From Bacillota bacterium (GTDB lineage Bacteria > Bacillota > Clostridia > Oscillospirales > Oscillospiraceae): a DNA stretch of 64,000 nucleotides. Where the stretch lies: NCBI GenBank assembly GCA_021770445.1, contig JAETQY010000015.1, positions 20,287 to 84,286 on the forward strand, given 5' to 3'. Shown piece by piece: positions 53,896 through 63,664 of this stretch (its first letter is position 1; each line of letters starts with the position of its first letter). The notes beneath the pieces were generated by a model. It had not been told where the DNA came from. It did no database searches and was given only the letters and a program-made list of their open reading frames with translations. A program made the translations under genes and the position numbers.

Positions 53896-54783
53896 ATGGG
53901 ACAGAAAGTTAATCCCCACGGCCTGCGTGTGGGCGTCATCAAGGATTGGGACTCCCGCTGGTATGCCCGCAACGAGAAGGTGGGCGACCTGCTGGTGGAG
54001 GACAAGAAGATCCGCGACTATCTGAAGAAGAGCCTCTACGGCGCCGGTATCCCCAAGATTGAGATCGAGCGGGACAACGCCAAGGTCCGCATCTACCTGC
54101 ACTGCGCCCGCCCCGGCGTGGTCATCGGCAAGGGCGGCGAGGACATCAAGAAGATCGAGGCCCAGCTGGTCAAGCTGGTCAACAAGCCCGTCGACCTGAA
54201 GATCGTTGAGGTCCGGGACGTGGACACCAACGCCCAGCTGGTGGCAGAGAACATCGCCCAGCAGCTGGAGAAGCGCATCGGCTTCCGCCGGGCCATGAAG
54301 AACGCCATGGGCCGCGCCATGCGCATGGGCGCTAAGGGCATCAAGACCTCCTGCTCCGGCCGTCTGGGCGGCGCTGAGATCGCCCGCACCGAGCACTATC
54401 ACGACGGCACCATCCCCCTGCAGACTCTCCGGGCCGACATCGACTACGGCTTTGCTGAGGCTGCCACCACCTACGGCCGCATCGGCGTGAAGGTGTGGAT
54501 CTACAAGGGCGAGGTGCTCACCCAGGCCCTGCGCACCACCCCCCGCACCCTGGATACCAGCAAGCCCTATCAGGAGCGCCGTGACCGTCCCCGCCGGGAC
54601 CGTCGGGACGGCGACCGCCGGGGCGGCGGCTTTAACCGGGACCGGGGTCCCCGTCCTGCTGGACAGGGCCAGGGCGGCGGCTTTAACCGCGGCCCCCGTC
54701 CCGCCGGCCAGGGCAACTTTAACAACAACCGTGGCCCCCGTCCCGCCGGGGACAACACTCCGAAGGAAGGAGGCGCTCAGTAA
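53896..54783 (+). CDS. rpsC: 30S ribosomal protein S3 with RG-rich C-terminal extension
   Basis: 295 residues against a usual 210-230. The first 220 are a normal uS3 with the KH domain ([15 protein letters not shown]) and [20 protein letters not shown]. After KGEVL, a low-complexity tail of about 70 residues follows, with repeats of RGPRPAGQG and [17 protein letters not shown]. Such RGG-type tails bind RNA and are disordered; its role on the mRNA entry side is inference. The stop overlaps rplP (TAATG). Confidence 0.96.
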   Translation: MGQKVNPHGLRVGVIKDWDSRWYARNEKVGDLLVEDKKIRDYLKKSLYGAGIPKIEIERDNAKVRIYLHCARPGVVIGKGGEDIKKIEAQLVKLVNKPVDLKIVEVRDVDTNAQLVAENIAQQLEKRIGFRRAMKNAMGRAMRMGAKGIKTSCSGRLGGAEIARTEHYHDGTIPLQTLRADIDYGFAEAATTYGRIGVKVWIYKGEVLTQALRTTPRTLDTSKPYQERRDRPRRDRRDGDRRGGGFNRDRGPRPAGQGQGGGFNRGPRPAGQGNFNNNRGPRPAGDNTPKEGGAQ

Positions 54784-55214
54784 TGCTGCTCCCTAAGCGT
54801 GTAAAATACCGCCGCGTCCACCGCGGACGGATGAAGGGCAAGGCCAGCCGGGGCAACTTCGTCAGCTACGGCGATTACGGCCTCCAGGCCACTGAGCCCG
54901 CCTGGATCACCAGCAACCAGATCGAGGCGGCCCGTATCGCCATGACCCGCTATACCAAGCGTGGCGGCAAGGTCTGGATCAAGATTTTCCCCGACAAGCC
55001 TGTTACCGAGAAGCCCGCTGAGACCCGTATGGGTTCCGGTAAGGGCTCCCCCGAGTACTGGGTGGCCGTGGTCAAGCCCGGCCGGGTTATGTTTGAGATC
55101 GCCGGCGTCTCCGATGAGACCGCCAAGGAGGCTCTGCGCCTGGCCAGCCACAAGCTGCCCGTCAAGTGCAAGATCGTCAAGCGCGAGGAGACTGAGAAGG
55201 GTGGTGAGGCGTAA
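54783..55214 (+). CDS. rplP: 50S ribosomal protein L16
   Basis: 143 residues, normal. [18 protein letters not shown] at the N-terminus and [20 protein letters not shown] are typical of uL16, near the A-site tRNA and needed late in 50S assembly. Confidence 0.97.
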   Translation: MLLPKRVKYRRVHRGRMKGKASRGNFVSYGDYGLQATEPAWITSNQIEAARIAMTRYTKRGGKVWIKIFPDKPVTEKPAETRMGSGKGSPEYWVAVVKPGRVMFEIAGVSDETAKEALRLASHKLPVKCKIVKREETEKGGEA

Positions 55215-55411
55215 TGAAGGCCAATGAAGTTCGCAAGCTGTCCGCCGAGGAGCTCCAGACCAAGCTGATGGACCTGAAGAAGGACCTGTTTAACCTCCGT
55301 CTTCAGCACGCCACCAACCAGCTGGACAATCCCCTTCGCATTGCCGAAGTGAAGAAGGACATCGCCCGGGTCAAGACCATCATCCGCGAGCAGCAGCTCG
55401 CAGGCCGCTAA
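55214..55411 (+). CDS. rpmC: 50S ribosomal protein L29
   Basis: 65 residues of coiled helices ([20 protein letters not shown]). uL29 sits beside L23 at the exit tunnel. The start overlaps the rplP stop by one base. Confidence 0.97.
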   Translation: MKANEVRKLSAEELQTKLMDLKKDLFNLRLQHATNQLDNPLRIAEVKKDIARVKTIIREQQLAGR

Positions 55412-55426
55412 GAGGAGGAATAGAAG

Positions 55427-55687
55427 ATGGAAAACAGAACTTCTTCCCGCAAGACCAGAGTCGGCCTGGTGGTTTCGGACAAGATGGACAAGACCGTTGT
55501 GGTCGCCATCGCCGACCGCGTGGCCCATCCTCTGTACAAGAAGATCGTTAAGAGAACCTATAAGCTGAAGGCTCATGATGAGAACAACCAGTGCGGCGTG
55601 GGTGACCGCGTCAAGGTCATGGAGACCCGCCCCCTGTCCAAGGACAAGCGGTGGCGCGTGGTTGAGATCATCGAGAAGGCGAAATAA
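55427..55687 (+). CDS. rpsQ: 30S ribosomal protein S17
   Basis: 86 residues, normal length, with [20 protein letters not shown] and an OB-fold pattern. A primary 16S rRNA-binding protein. RBS AGAGGAGGA. Confidence 0.97.
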   Translation: MENRTSSRKTRVGLVVSDKMDKTVVVAIADRVAHPLYKKIVKRTYKLKAHDENNQCGVGDRVKVMETRPLSKDKRWRVVEIIEKAK

Positions 55688-55702
55688 GGAGGTGTCGGCA
55701 GC

Positions 55703-55909
55703 ATGATTCAGCAGGAAACTTATTTGAAGGTGGCCGACAACACCGGCGCCAAGGAGATCAAGACCATCCTGGTGCTTGACGACAACGCCGCTGTCCTCAT
55801 CCGTGATGACAAGAACCCCCGCGGCACCCGTATCTTTGGCCCAGTGGCCCGCGAGCTGCGCGACAAGGACTATATGAAGATCCTGTCCCTGGCTCCCGAA
55901 GTGCTGTAA
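55703..55909 (+). CDS. rplN: 50S ribosomal protein L14 with large internal in-frame deletion
   Basis: Only 68 residues against about 122 for uL14. The N-terminus ([20 protein letters not shown]) and the C-terminus ([20 protein letters not shown]) are both standard, but they are joined as [12 protein letters not shown]. In normal L14 about 54 residues lie between, including the GDII strand, the basic PRG-KKGD loop and RTKKGVRRPDGS. The frame, RBS (AAGGAGG) and flanking genes are intact, so this is a clean deletion of about 162 bases. L14 is part of the L14-L19-S12 intersubunit bridge and is normally essential; either another copy exists, or this is an assembly artefact or a strain mutation. 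Confidence 0.9.
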   Translation: MIQQETYLKVADNTGAKEIKTILVLDDNAAVLIRDDKNPRGTRIFGPVARELRDKDYMKILSLAPEVL

Positions 55910-55924
55910 GGGAGGGCGTCTAAG

Positions 55925-56242
55925 ATGAACAAATTGAGTATCAAGAGCGGCGACACCGTCGTGGTCCTGTCCGGCAAGGACAAGGGCAAGCAGGGCAAGG
56001 TCATGTCCGTGGACCCCAAGGCCGGCAAGGTGGTCGTGGAGAAGGTCAACATGGTCTCCCGCCACACCAAGCCCCGCCAGCAGGGCGAGCAGGGCGGCAT
56101 CCTCCAGAAGGAGGCCCCCATCTACGCCTGCAAGGTTCAGCGCGTCTGCCCCAAGTGCAACAAGCCTACCCGGCCCGCCCACAAGCTGCTGGCCGACGGT
56201 AAGAAGGTCCGCGTCTGCAAGAAGTGCGGCGCCGAGATTTAA
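55925..56242 (+). CDS. rplX: 50S ribosomal protein L24
   Basis: 105 residues. KOW motif ([19 protein letters not shown]) and a zinc-ribbon-like C-terminus ([28 protein letters not shown]), which suggests a metal-binding C+ type protein. uL24 starts 50S assembly. Confidence 0.96.
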   Translation: MNKLSIKSGDTVVVLSGKDKGKQGKVMSVDPKAGKVVVEKVNMVSRHTKPRQQGEQGGILQKEAPIYACKVQRVCPKCNKPTRPAHKLLADGKKVRVCKKCGAEI

Positions 56243-56262
56243 GAGAGGAGGAGTAGATCGAA

Positions 56263-56823
56263 ATGGCAGAGGAAAAGAAAGTGCCTAACCTGAAGAAGCT
56301 GTACCAGGACGAGGTCGCTCCTGCTCTGATGCAGAAGTTCGGCTACAAGTCCACCATGCAGATCCCCCGCCTGGAGAAGATCGTGGTCAACGTGGGCTGC
56401 AGCGAGGCCCGTGAGAACGCCAAGGTGCTGGACGCCGTGGTCAACGATCTGACCACCATCACTGGCCAGAAGGCCGTCATCACCAAGGCCAAGAAGTCCG
56501 TGGCTAACTTTAAGCTGCGTGAGGGTATGCCCATCGGCGCCAAGGTCACCCTGCGGGGCAACAAGATGTGGGAGTTCCTGGACCGCCTGTTCAACGTGGC
56601 CCTCCCCCGCGTCCGTGACTTCCGGGGCATCTCCGCCGACGCCTTCGACGGCCGGGGCAACTACGCCCTGGGCGTGAAGGAGCAGCTGATCTTCCCCGAG
56701 ATCGAGTATGACAAGATCGACAAGATCCGCGGCATGGACATCGTGGTGTGCACCACCGCCCAGACCGATGAAGAGGCCCGTGAGCTGCTGAAGCTGGTGG
56801 GCGCTCCCTTCGCTGGCCGCTAA
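56263..56823 (+). CDS. rplE: 50S ribosomal protein L5
   Basis: 186 residues, slightly long at the N-terminus ([17 protein letters not shown]). The 5S rRNA-binding segments [16 protein letters not shown] and [19 protein letters not shown] are present. Confidence 0.97.
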   Translation: MAEEKKVPNLKKLYQDEVAPALMQKFGYKSTMQIPRLEKIVVNVGCSEARENAKVLDAVVNDLTTITGQKAVITKAKKSVANFKLREGMPIGAKVTLRGNKMWEFLDRLFNVALPRVRDFRGISADAFDGRGNYALGVKEQLIFPEIEYDKIDKIRGMDIVVCTTAQTDEEARELLKLVGAPFAGR

Positions 56824-56838
56824 GGAGGAGGAAGAGTT

Positions 56839-57024
56839 ATGGCTAAAAAGTCTATGATCCTGAAGCAGCAGCGGGAGCCCAAGTTCTCCAGCCGCCGCTA
56901 CAACCGCTGCAAGATCTGCGGCCGTCCCCACGCCTACCTCCGGGACTACGGCATCTGCCGTATCTGCTTCCGTGAGCTGGCCTATAAGGGACAGATCCCC
57001 GGAGTGCGGAAAGCCTCCTGGTAA
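56839..57024 (+). CDS. rpsN: 30S ribosomal protein S14, type Z (zinc-binding)
   Basis: 61 residues with CKIC...CRIC ([20 protein letters not shown]), the zinc-binding short form found in Gram-positives (also called rpsZ). It is the last gene before a strong terminator, which is unusual for the middle of the spc cluster. Confidence 0.97.
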   Translation: MAKKSMILKQQREPKFSSRRYNRCKICGRPHAYLRDYGICRICFRELAYKGQIPGVRKASW

Positions 57025-57031
57025 GAAGCGT

Positions 57032-57078
57032 AAAATGTCCGGAACGGAGCCAAAGGTTCTGTTCCGGACATTTTCTTA
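57032..57078 (+). terminator. Strong terminator between rpsN and rpsH
   Basis: A perfect 14-bp stem AAAATGTCCGGAAC/GTTCCGGACATTTT, then TTTTCTTATC. It cuts the spc gene series in two. Confidence 0.9.
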
Positions 57079-57110
57079 TCCACACATTCGTGTGTTCGCG
57101 CAAAAAATCC

Positions 57111-57139
57111 TTGCAAAACTATTTTTTTAGGAGTATAAT
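57111..57139 (+). promoter_or_regulatory. Promoter of the rpsH-rplF-secY transcript
   Basis: TTGCAA, 17-bp spacer, TATAAT (perfect -10), 368 bases before rpsH. Confidence 0.82.
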
Positions 57140-57145
57140 CAGTCG

Positions 57146-57507
57146 CTGTGTCCAGGCAGCACGGCCAAATCGCTCCACACGCAGCCGTGCGTTTCCACCC
57201 GCGCCCAATGAAAACTCCGAATTTTTTCGGAAAGTGTCATAGCCGCGGGGTTTCGGTCTGTTTGGACCACAAGACCCTCCCAAGGAGGGACAAACCCTTT
57301 GGTCAAATCCGCCTGTGCGGTTTTGATAGGAAGCACCGGGAGGGCCCAACGTGTACAGGCCTTGACGGACTCCCGAGAATGCGCCTGCCCCAACCAGGCG
57401 CGAGGCGGTCAACAGGTCGCAGGAACGACCTAACCTGCGATACCTTGCCGTCTATACCGGGAAGCGCTTTGCCGTTTCCGGTAATCTGTAATAGGAGGTA
57501 AACACGC
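57146..57507 (+). promoter_or_regulatory. Long structured leader upstream of rpsH
   Basis: About 360 bases with no convincing protein gene but many hairpins: GCACGGC/GCCGTGC, TCCGAA/TTCGGA, CCTCC/GGAGG, CCGC/GCGG with a TTTT tail near 57318-57327, GCGCCTG/CAGGCGC and GGTCG/CGACC. A final stem TACCGG/CCGGTA closes just before the RBS region. GGTCGCAG could instead pair with CTGCGATACC downstream, giving two competing folds. It is a candidate autoregulatory or attenuation leader for S8 or its operon. Confidence 0.55.
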
Positions 57508-57906
57508 ATGCAAATCACCGACCCTATCGCGGATATGCTGACCCGTATCCGCAACGCGAACAACGCCAAGCATGACACCGTGGATGTGCCCGCGTCCAAC
57601 ATGAAAAAGTCCATCGCGCAGATCCTGCTGGACGAGGGGTATATCAAGAACTTCCAGCTCATCGACGACGGCACTCAGGGGGTCATCCGCATCGCCCTGA
57701 AGTACAACGCCGGCAAGGAGCAGGTCATCTCCGGCCTGAAGCGGGTTTCCAAGCCCGGCCTTCGGGTGTACGCCGGTGCTGACGAGCTGCCCAAGGTCCT
57801 GCGGGGCCTGGGTATCGCCATTGTCTCTACGTCCAAGGGCGTCATGACCGACAAGAAGGCCCGGGAGGCCCATGTCGGCGGCGAAGTCCTGGCATTTGTC
57901 TGGTAA
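57508..57906 (+). CDS. rpsH: 30S ribosomal protein S8
   Basis: 132 residues, normal. [20 protein letters not shown] at the N-terminus and [14 protein letters not shown] at the C-terminus. S8 is the translational repressor of the spc operon in E. coli, which makes its position right after a long structured leader notable. RBS AGGAGG. Confidence 0.97.
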   Translation: MQITDPIADMLTRIRNANNAKHDTVDVPASNMKKSIAQILLDEGYIKNFQLIDDGTQGVIRIALKYNAGKEQVISGLKRVSKPGLRVYAGADELPKVLRGLGIAIVSTSKGVMTDKKAREAHVGGEVLAFVW

Positions 57907-57919
57907 GGAGGGTGTAGGA

Positions 57920-58465
57920 ATGTCTAGAATTGGTAGAGCTCCTATCGCCATTCCCGCCGGAGTGGAGATTAAGGTAGAGGACAACAACGTTGTCACCGTC
58001 AAGGGCCCCAAGGGCACCCTGACACAGCAGTTTAACCCCAACATGGCCATCAGCATGGATGCCGGCGTGCTCCATGTGGCCCGTCCCAACGACGCCAAGG
58101 AGAACCGCGCGCTCCACGGCCTGACCCGCACCCTCATCCACAACATGGTGGTGGGTGTGACCGAGGGCTTTAAGAAGGAGCTGGACGTCAACGGCGTGGG
58201 CTACCGTGTGGCCAAGGAGGGCAACAAGCTGGTGATGAACCTGGGCTATTCTCACCAGGTCACCGTTGATGAGGTCCCCGGGATCACCATCGAGGTCCCC
58301 GGCCCCAACAAGATCATCATTCACGGCTGCGACAAGCAGCAGGTGGGCCAGTTTGCCGCCGAAGTGAGAGAGAAGCGTCCCCCCGAGCCTTACAAGGGCA
58401 AGGGCATCAAGTATACTGACGAGGTCATCCGCCGCAAGGCTGGTAAGACCGGCGCCAAGAAGTAA
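57920..58465 (+). CDS. rplF: 50S ribosomal protein L6
   Basis: 181 residues; the ATG at 57920 with AAGGAGG upstream gives the standard [14 protein letters not shown] start, while the track start adds 16 residues from inside rpsH. Two repeated L6 domains; [14 protein letters not shown] and the C-terminal [13 protein letters not shown] are typical. Confidence 0.97.
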   Translation: MSRIGRAPIAIPAGVEIKVEDNNVVTVKGPKGTLTQQFNPNMAISMDAGVLHVARPNDAKENRALHGLTRTLIHNMVVGVTEGFKKELDVNGVGYRVAKEGNKLVMNLGYSHQVTVDEVPGITIEVPGPNKIIIHGCDKQQVGQFAAEVREKRPPEPYKGKGIKYTDEVIRRKAGKTGAKK

Positions 58466-58482
58466 AAGGAGGTGTGCCACTT

Positions 58483-58842
58483 ATGATCAACAGACCCGAT
58501 ACCCGCTCCCAGCGCATCAAGCGCCACAAGCGCGTGCGTGCTAAGATTTCCGGCACGCCCGAGCGTCCCCGTCTGTGCGTGTTCCGCAGTGAGACCAACA
58601 TCTACGCCCAGGTCATCGACGACGTGAACGGCGTCACCCTGGTCTCCGCTTCTTCCCTGGAGAAGGACTTTAAGGTGGACGGCACCAAGTCCGACGCCGC
58701 CAAGCAGGTAGGCGTAAACGTGGCTGAGCGCGCCAAGGCCAAGGGCATCGACACCGTGGTCTTCGACCGCGGCGGCTATGTCTACCACGGCCGCGTGAAG
58801 GCTCTGGCCGAGGGCGCCCGCGAGGGCGGCCTGCAGTTCTAA
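58483..58842 (+). CDS. rplR: 50S ribosomal protein L18
   Basis: 119 residues. The ATG at 58483 (AGGAGGTG upstream) gives [22 protein letters not shown] 58474 overlaps the RBS. uL18 binds 5S r[23 protein letters not shown] is conserved. Confidence 0.97.
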   Translation: MINRPDTRSQRIKRHKRVRAKISGTPERPRLCVFRSETNIYAQVIDDVNGVTLVSASSLEKDFKVDGTKSDAAKQVGVNVAERAKAKGIDTVVFDRGGYVYHGRVKALAEGAREGGLQF

Positions 58843-58859
58843 GGGAGGAGGAAAAAACT

Positions 58860-59360
58860 ATGGCTAGATTTGAGAGAGAGCCCAGCGAGTTCGTTGAGAA
58901 GCTGGTCTATCTGAACCGCGTATCCAAGACCGTCAAGGGCGGCCGTGTGGCCAAGTTCTCCGCCCTCATGGTCGTGGGCGACGAGAAGGGCCGCGTGGGC
59001 TTTGGCCTGGGTAAGGCCGCCGAGGTCCCCGAGGCCATCCGCAAGGGCATCGAGGACGCCAAGAAGAATATGATCAATGTGTCCCTGTCCGGCACCACTA
59101 TCCCCCACGAGGTGATCGGCGAGTTCGGCGCCGGCCGCGTGCTGATGAAGCCCGCCGCTCCCGGTACCGGCGTTATCGCCGGCGGCCCGGTGCGTGCCGT
59201 GATGGAAGCCATCGGCATCAAGGACATCCGTACCAAGTGCCTGCGCTCCAACAATCCGCAGAACGTGGTCTCCGCCACCTTCGAGGGGCTGAAGTCCCTT
59301 CGCACCCCCGAGGAAGTGGCCCGCGTCCGCGGCAAGAGCGTGGAAGAGATCTTGGGTTAA
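58860..59360 (+). CDS. rpsE: 30S ribosomal protein S5
   Basis: 166 residues with [20 protein letters not shown] and [20 protein letters not shown]. The loop involved in decoding fidelity and spectinomycin binding is intact. RBS GGGAGGAGG. Confidence 0.97.
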   Translation: MARFEREPSEFVEKLVYLNRVSKTVKGGRVAKFSALMVVGDEKGRVGFGLGKAAEVPEAIRKGIEDAKKNMINVSLSGTTIPHEVIGEFGAGRVLMKPAAPGTGVIAGGPVRAVMEAIGIKDIRTKCLRSNNPQNVVSATFEGLKSLRTPEEVARVRGKSVEEILG

Positions 59361-59372
59361 GGAGGGTCAAAA

Positions 59373-59555
59373 ATGGCTAATCTGAACATTAAGCTGGTCA
59401 AGAGCCTCAACGGCCGTATCGCCAAGCACAAGGCGACCGCCGAGGCCCTGGGCCTCCGCAAGATCGGCGACAGCACCGTGCAGCCCGACAACGAGGCCAC
59501 CCGGGGCAAGATCGCCCACATCGGCTACCTGCTCCAGGTGACCGAGGAAAACTAA
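59373..59555 (+). CDS. rpmD: 50S ribosomal protein L30
   Basis: 60 residues, normal. [20 protein letters not shown] and [11 protein letters not shown] identify uL30. Between rpsE and rplO, as usual. Confidence 0.96.
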   Translation: MANLNIKLVKSLNGRIAKHKATAEALGLRKIGDSTVQPDNEATRGKIAHIGYLLQVTEEN

Positions 59556-59571
59556 CGAGGAGGCGCACGAC

Positions 59572-60012
59572 ATGAATCTGCATGAACTTTCCCCCGCCCC
59601 CGGCTCCAACACCAAGGCCTACCGCAAGGGCCGGGGCGCCGGTTCCGGCAACGGCAAGACCGCCGGCCGGGGCCACAAGGGCCAGTGGGCCCGTTCCGGC
59701 GGCGGCGTCCGCGTGGGCTTCGAGGGCGGCCAGATGCCTCTGGCCCGCCGCCTGCCCAAGCGGGGCTTCCACAACATCTTTGCCAAGCCCCTGGAGGCCA
59801 TCAACGTCTCCGCCCTGGAGAAGTTTGAGGACGGCGCTGTGGTGGACGCCCAGGCTATGCTGGACGCCGGCGTTCTGTCCAAGTGCCAGTACGGCGTGAA
59901 GATCCTGGGCAACGGCGAGATTTCCAAGAAACTGATTGTAAAGGCCTCCGCTTTCTCCGCCTCCGCCAAGGAAAAAATTGTGGCTGCCGGCGGTAAGTGG
60001 GAGGTGGTCTGA
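59572..60012 (+). CDS. rplO: 50S ribosomal protein L15
   Basis: 146 residues. Glycine- and arginine-rich N-terminus ([20 protein letters not shown]) and [18 protein letters not shown]. Directly upstream of secY. Confidence 0.97.
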   Translation: MNLHELSPAPGSNTKAYRKGRGAGSGNGKTAGRGHKGQWARSGGGVRVGFEGGQMPLARRLPKRGFHNIFAKPLEAINVSALEKFEDGAVVDAQAMLDAGVLSKCQYGVKILGNGEISKKLIVKASAFSASAKEKIVAAGGKWEVV

Positions 60013-60014
60013 TT

Positions 60015-61406
60015 ATGATTCAGACCATCCGCAACGCCTGGAAGGTGCCTGAGCTGAAAAAGAAGATCCTGTTCACCATTATGGCGCTGCTGATCTTCCG
60101 CCTGGGCTCCGCCATCCCCGTGCCCTATATCGACGGCAACGCCCTGGACCAGTATCTCCGCAGCCAGAGCGGCACCATTCTGGGCCTGATGAACGCCATG
60201 AGCGGCTCCGCCTTCAACTACGCGACGGTATTCGCCCTGTCCATCCAGCCCTATATCAACAGCTCCATCATCATCCAGCTGCTCACCGTGGCCATCCCCG
60301 CTCTGGAGCGGCTGGCCAAGGAGGGCGGCGAGGAGGGCCGGAAGAAGATCGCCTCCATCACCCGGTACACCACTGTGGCCATCGCGCTGCTCCAGGGCTT
60401 CGGCTACTACTCCCTGGTCAACAGCTACGGCCTGGTCAACAGCGGTTCTCTGCCCGGCTTCTGGGTGGGCCTGGTTATCGTGATCTCCTTCACCGCCGGC
60501 TCCGCCTTCCTGATGTGGCTGGGTGAACAGATCACCGAGTTCGGCATCGGCAACGGCATCTCCATCATCCTGTTCGCCGGCATCGTGTCCCGGTTCCCCC
60601 GGATGGTCATGGACGGCATCAGCGGCTTCCAGACCTGGCTCGCCATCAGCGGCGGCACCGCCGGCGTGATTGCCAAGAATCCGTCTATGGATGAGGCGAC
60701 TGCCCAGGCCTATATCGACGCCCTGAAGCCCGGAGCACTGGCTCCCTGGACCCTGGCCCTCATTGTCATCGGCATGCTGGCCCTGGTGGTCTTCATCGTC
60801 TATATCAACAACGCCGAGCGCCGCATCCCCGTGCAGTACGCCAAGCGCGTGGTGGGCCGGAAGATGTACGGCGGCCAGTCCACCCACATCCCCATGAAGG
60901 TGAGCATGTCCGGCGTTATGCCCATCATCTTCGCCCAGTCCATCGCCTCCCTGCCCGCCACAGTGTGCGCCTTTATGGGCATCACCAAGGAGAGCGAGGG
61001 CTTCGGCGGCGGCCTGATGCGGGTGTTCGACACGGGCAAGCCCTTCTACAGCATCATCTATTTCCTGCTCATCGTGGGCTTCAGCTATTTCTACTCCACC
61101 ATGGCCTTTAACCCCATTGAGGTGGCCAACAACCTGAAGAAGAACGGCGGCTTTATTCCCGGCATGCGTCCCGGCAAGCCTACCGCCGACTTCCTCACCA
61201 AGGTGCTGAGCAAGATCACCATGTTCGGGGCCCTGTACCTGTCCGTGATCGCCATTGCCCCCATCATCACCGGCAATCTGGTGGGCTACCAGTCCCTGGC
61301 CATCGGCGGCACCTCGGTTATCATCGTGGTTGGCGTCGCGCTGGAGACGGTCAAGCAGATGGAGGCTCAGATGCTCATGCGGCACTACAAGGGCTTCCTG
61401 GAGTAA
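60015..61406 (+). CDS. secY: Preprotein translocase subunit SecY
   Basis: 463 residues, ten membrane helices, the channel of the Sec translocon. Signature segments: IRNAWKVPELKKKILFTIM, ALSIQPYINSSIIIQLL, ALERLAKEGGEEGRKKI, and C-terminal RPGKPTADFL. It is somewhat longer than usual because of an insert near residues 215-245 (IAKNPSMDEATAQAYIDALK). I chose ATG 60015 (GGGAGGTGG upstream); the track start is inside rplO. Confidence 0.97.
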   Translation: MIQTIRNAWKVPELKKKILFTIMALLIFRLGSAIPVPYIDGNALDQYLRSQSGTILGLMNAMSGSAFNYATVFALSIQPYINSSIIIQLLTVAIPALERLAKEGGEEGRKKIASITRYTTVAIALLQGFGYYSLVNSYGLVNSGSLPGFWVGLVIVISFTAGSAFLMWLGEQITEFGIGNGISIILFAGIVSRFPRMVMDGISGFQTWLAISGGTAGVIAKNPSMDEATAQAYIDALKPGALAPWTLALIVIGMLALVVFIVYINNAERRIPVQYAKRVVGRKMYGGQSTHIPMKVSMSGVMPIIFAQSIASLPATVCAFMGITKESEGFGGGLMRVFDTGKPFYSIIYFLLIVGFSYFYSTMAFNPIEVANNLKKNGGFIPGMRPGKPTADFLTKVLSKITMFGALYLSVIAIAPIITGNLVGYQSLAIGGTSVIIVVGVALETVKQMEAQMLMRHYKGFLE

Positions 61407-61418
61407 GGAGAGACGGCT

Positions 61419-62051
61419 ATGAAATTGATCCTTTTGGGCGCCCCTGGCGCCGGAAAAGGCACGCAGGCCGAAATCCTCAGTGCCAAGCTGAGTATCCCCA
61501 CGATTTCCACCGGCAACATCCTCCGCGCGGCCATCAAGGAGGGAACCCCCACCGGGCTGGAGGCCAAGCGCTATATGGACGAGGGCAAGCTGGTACCCGA
61601 TTCCGTCATTATCGGGATCGTGGCCGAGCGCCTGGCCCAGCCTGACTGCGCCAAGGGCTTCATTTTGGACGGGGTGCCCCGCACCATCGGCCAGGCCCAG
61701 GCGCTGGACGCCGCCGGCGTCACCTTCGACAAGGTGCTGTCCATCGAGATCTCCGACGGAGAGATCGAGGAGCGCATGTCGGGGCGCCGGGTGTGCCAGA
61801 GCTGCGGCGCGCCCTACCATGTGAAGGCCAAGCCCCCCAAGCAGGAGGGCGTGTGCGACTCCTGCGGCGGACAGCTTGTCCAGCGGGAGGACGACAGGGC
61901 CGAGACCGTCCGGAAGCGCCTGGAGGTCTACCACGCCGAGACAGAGCCCCTGAAGGGCTTCTATGAGGGCAAGGGAATTTTGGTCCCGGTGGCCAATCAG
62001 GACACCATCGAAGGGACCAGCAAGGCGATCATGGAGGCGCTGGAACTCTGA
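61419..62051 (+). CDS. adk: Adenylate kinase
   Basis: 210 residues. P-loop [15 protein letters not shown]-binding [15 protein letters not shown] and [13 protein letters not shown], and a zinc-binding LID with CQSC and CDSC. It equilibrates ATP, ADP and AMP. The stop overlaps the map start by one base. Confidence 0.97.
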   Translation: MKLILLGAPGAGKGTQAEILSAKLSIPTISTGNILRAAIKEGTPTGLEAKRYMDEGKLVPDSVIIGIVAERLAQPDCAKGFILDGVPRTIGQAQALDAAGVTFDKVLSIEISDGEIEERMSGRRVCQSCGAPYHVKAKPPKQEGVCDSCGGQLVQREDDRAETVRKRLEVYHAETEPLKGFYEGKGILVPVANQDTIEGTSKAIMEALEL

Positions 62052-62827
62052 TGGCGCTGGAAATGATTTCGCTGAAATCCCAACGGGAGATCGAGGCCAT
62101 GCGCCGGGCCGGACGGATTACCGCCCAGGCCCGGGCTCTGGCCGGCTCTATGGTCCGCCCGGGCGTTACCACCCACGAGATCGACAGGGCGGTGCGCCGC
62201 TTTATCGAGAGCCACGGGGCTAAGCCCTCCTTCCTGGGCTACGGAGGCTTTCCTGCCTCCGCCTGCGTCTCGGTGAATGAGGAAGTCATCCACGGCATTC
62301 CCGGTCCCCGGAAGCTGAAGGAGGGCGACGTGGTCAGCATTGACGTGGGCGCCTTCATCGGCGGCTTCCACGGGGACTGCGCCGCCACCTACCCCTGCGG
62401 CCAGGTGAGCGAGGAGGCGGCCAGACTGATTGAGGTCACCCAGCGCAGCTTCTGGGAGGGCATCAAAAACGCCCGAAAGGGCTGCCGGGTGAGTGACATC
62501 GGCCACGCAGTCCAGGAGTATGTGGAGTCCTTTGGGTTCTCCGTGGTCCGGGACTTTGTGGGCCACGGTGTGGGCAGCAAAATGCACGAGCCCCCCGAGG
62601 TGCGCAACTTCGGCCCCGCGGGCCACGGCCCCCGGCTTCAGCCGGGTATGACCATCGCCGTGGAGCCCATGGTGTGCGCCGGGGACTGGCATGTGCGGGT
62701 GCTGCCCGACAAGTGGACCACCGTGTCCCAGGACGGCTCCCTCACCGCCCACTACGAGAACACCATCCTCATCACCGACGGGGAGGCGGAGGTCCTCACC
62801 GTCACAGAGGACGGGGCCTATGTTTGA
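62051..62827 (+). CDS. map: Methionine aminopeptidase, type I
   Basis: 258 residues. Metal ligands: Asp in DVGAFIGGFHGD, His in GHGVGSKMHEPP, Glu in AVEPMV and ENTILIT. It removes the initiator Met from nascent chains. Standard position between adk and infA. No N-terminal zinc finger. Confidence 0.97.
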   Translation: MALEMISLKSQREIEAMRRAGRITAQARALAGSMVRPGVTTHEIDRAVRRFIESHGAKPSFLGYGGFPASACVSVNEEVIHGIPGPRKLKEGDVVSIDVGAFIGGFHGDCAATYPCGQVSEEAARLIEVTQRSFWEGIKNARKGCRVSDIGHAVQEYVESFGFSVVRDFVGHGVGSKMHEPPEVRNFGPAGHGPRLQPGMTIAVEPMVCAGDWHVRVLPDKWTTVSQDGSLTAHYENTILITDGEAEVLTVTEDGAYV

Positions 62828-63113
62828 TTACACAGGCTGGATCGTCCGGGCGACGGCCGGACGGGACCGGGACGGAATTTTCTGCGTAGTGGGTGTGGAT
62901 CAGGAGCGGACCATGCTTCTGCTGGCCGACGGAAAGCGGCGCAAGGCCGCCTCCCCCAAGGCCAAAAAGCTGGGGCATGTCCTGTGCCTGACCGACAGCC
63001 AACACAGCTTCGACCACCCTGTGGTCCACAGCCTGCAAGAGGGAAAACCGGTCTCCGACCGGGCATTGAGACGGGCGCTGGCCGCCTTCAAGGAGGGAAC
63101 CACCCTTGGCTAA
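62820..63113 (+). CDS. KOW-domain RNA-binding protein
   Basis: 97 residues, [19 protein letters not shown] with a KOW-like strand-turn ([15 protein letters not shown]) and a basic [14 protein letters not shown] stretch. The ATG 62820 overlaps map by 8 bases, and the stop overlaps infA by 8. A small L14e/KOW-like protein between map and infA is common in Clostridia and probably ribosome-associated. Confidence 0.82.
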   Translation: MFDYTGWIVRATAGRDRDGIFCVVGVDQERTMLLLADGKRRKAASPKAKKLGHVLCLTDSQHSFDHPVVHSLQEGKPVSDRALRRALAAFKEGTTLG

Positions 63114-63324
63114 AGACGATATGATCGAATTGGAGGGCGTCGTCACCGAGGCCCTGCCCAATACCACGTTCCATGTGGACATCGGAAACGGCCACATCAT
63201 TCTGGCACATATTTCCGGAAAGCTGCGGATGAACTTCATCCGCATCCTGCCCGGCGACAAGGTGACCATTCAGATGTCACCCTACGACCTCACCCGAGGC
63301 CGTATTACCTGGAGATCTAAGTAA
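63106..63324 (+). CDS. infA: Translation initiation factor IF-1
   Basis: 72 residues, the standard length, from a TTG start with AAGGAGGG upstream: [19 protein letters not shown], then the S1/OB fold [21 protein letters not shown]. It binds the A site of the 30S subunit during initiation. Confidence 0.96.
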   Translation: MAKDDMIELEGVVTEALPNTTFHVDIGNGHIILAHISGKLRMNFIRILPGDKVTIQMSPYDLTRGRITWRSK

Positions 63325-63340
63325 CTATAAACGACCGAGT

Positions 63341-63647
<307 letters not shown>

Positions 63648-63664
63648 TTGGAGGTGCTGTAAAA

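Noticed and set aside
57119-57501. Small ORFs on both strands in the rpsH leader
   Set aside because: None has an RBS with a suitable start, and the region is better explained as an untranslated leader with hairpins after a promoter.
59619-61934. 771-aa minus-strand ORF over rplO, secY and adk
   Set aside because: It is the antisense shadow of three certain genes; its His/Gly/Leu-rich composition is the mark of a reversed GC-rich coding strand.
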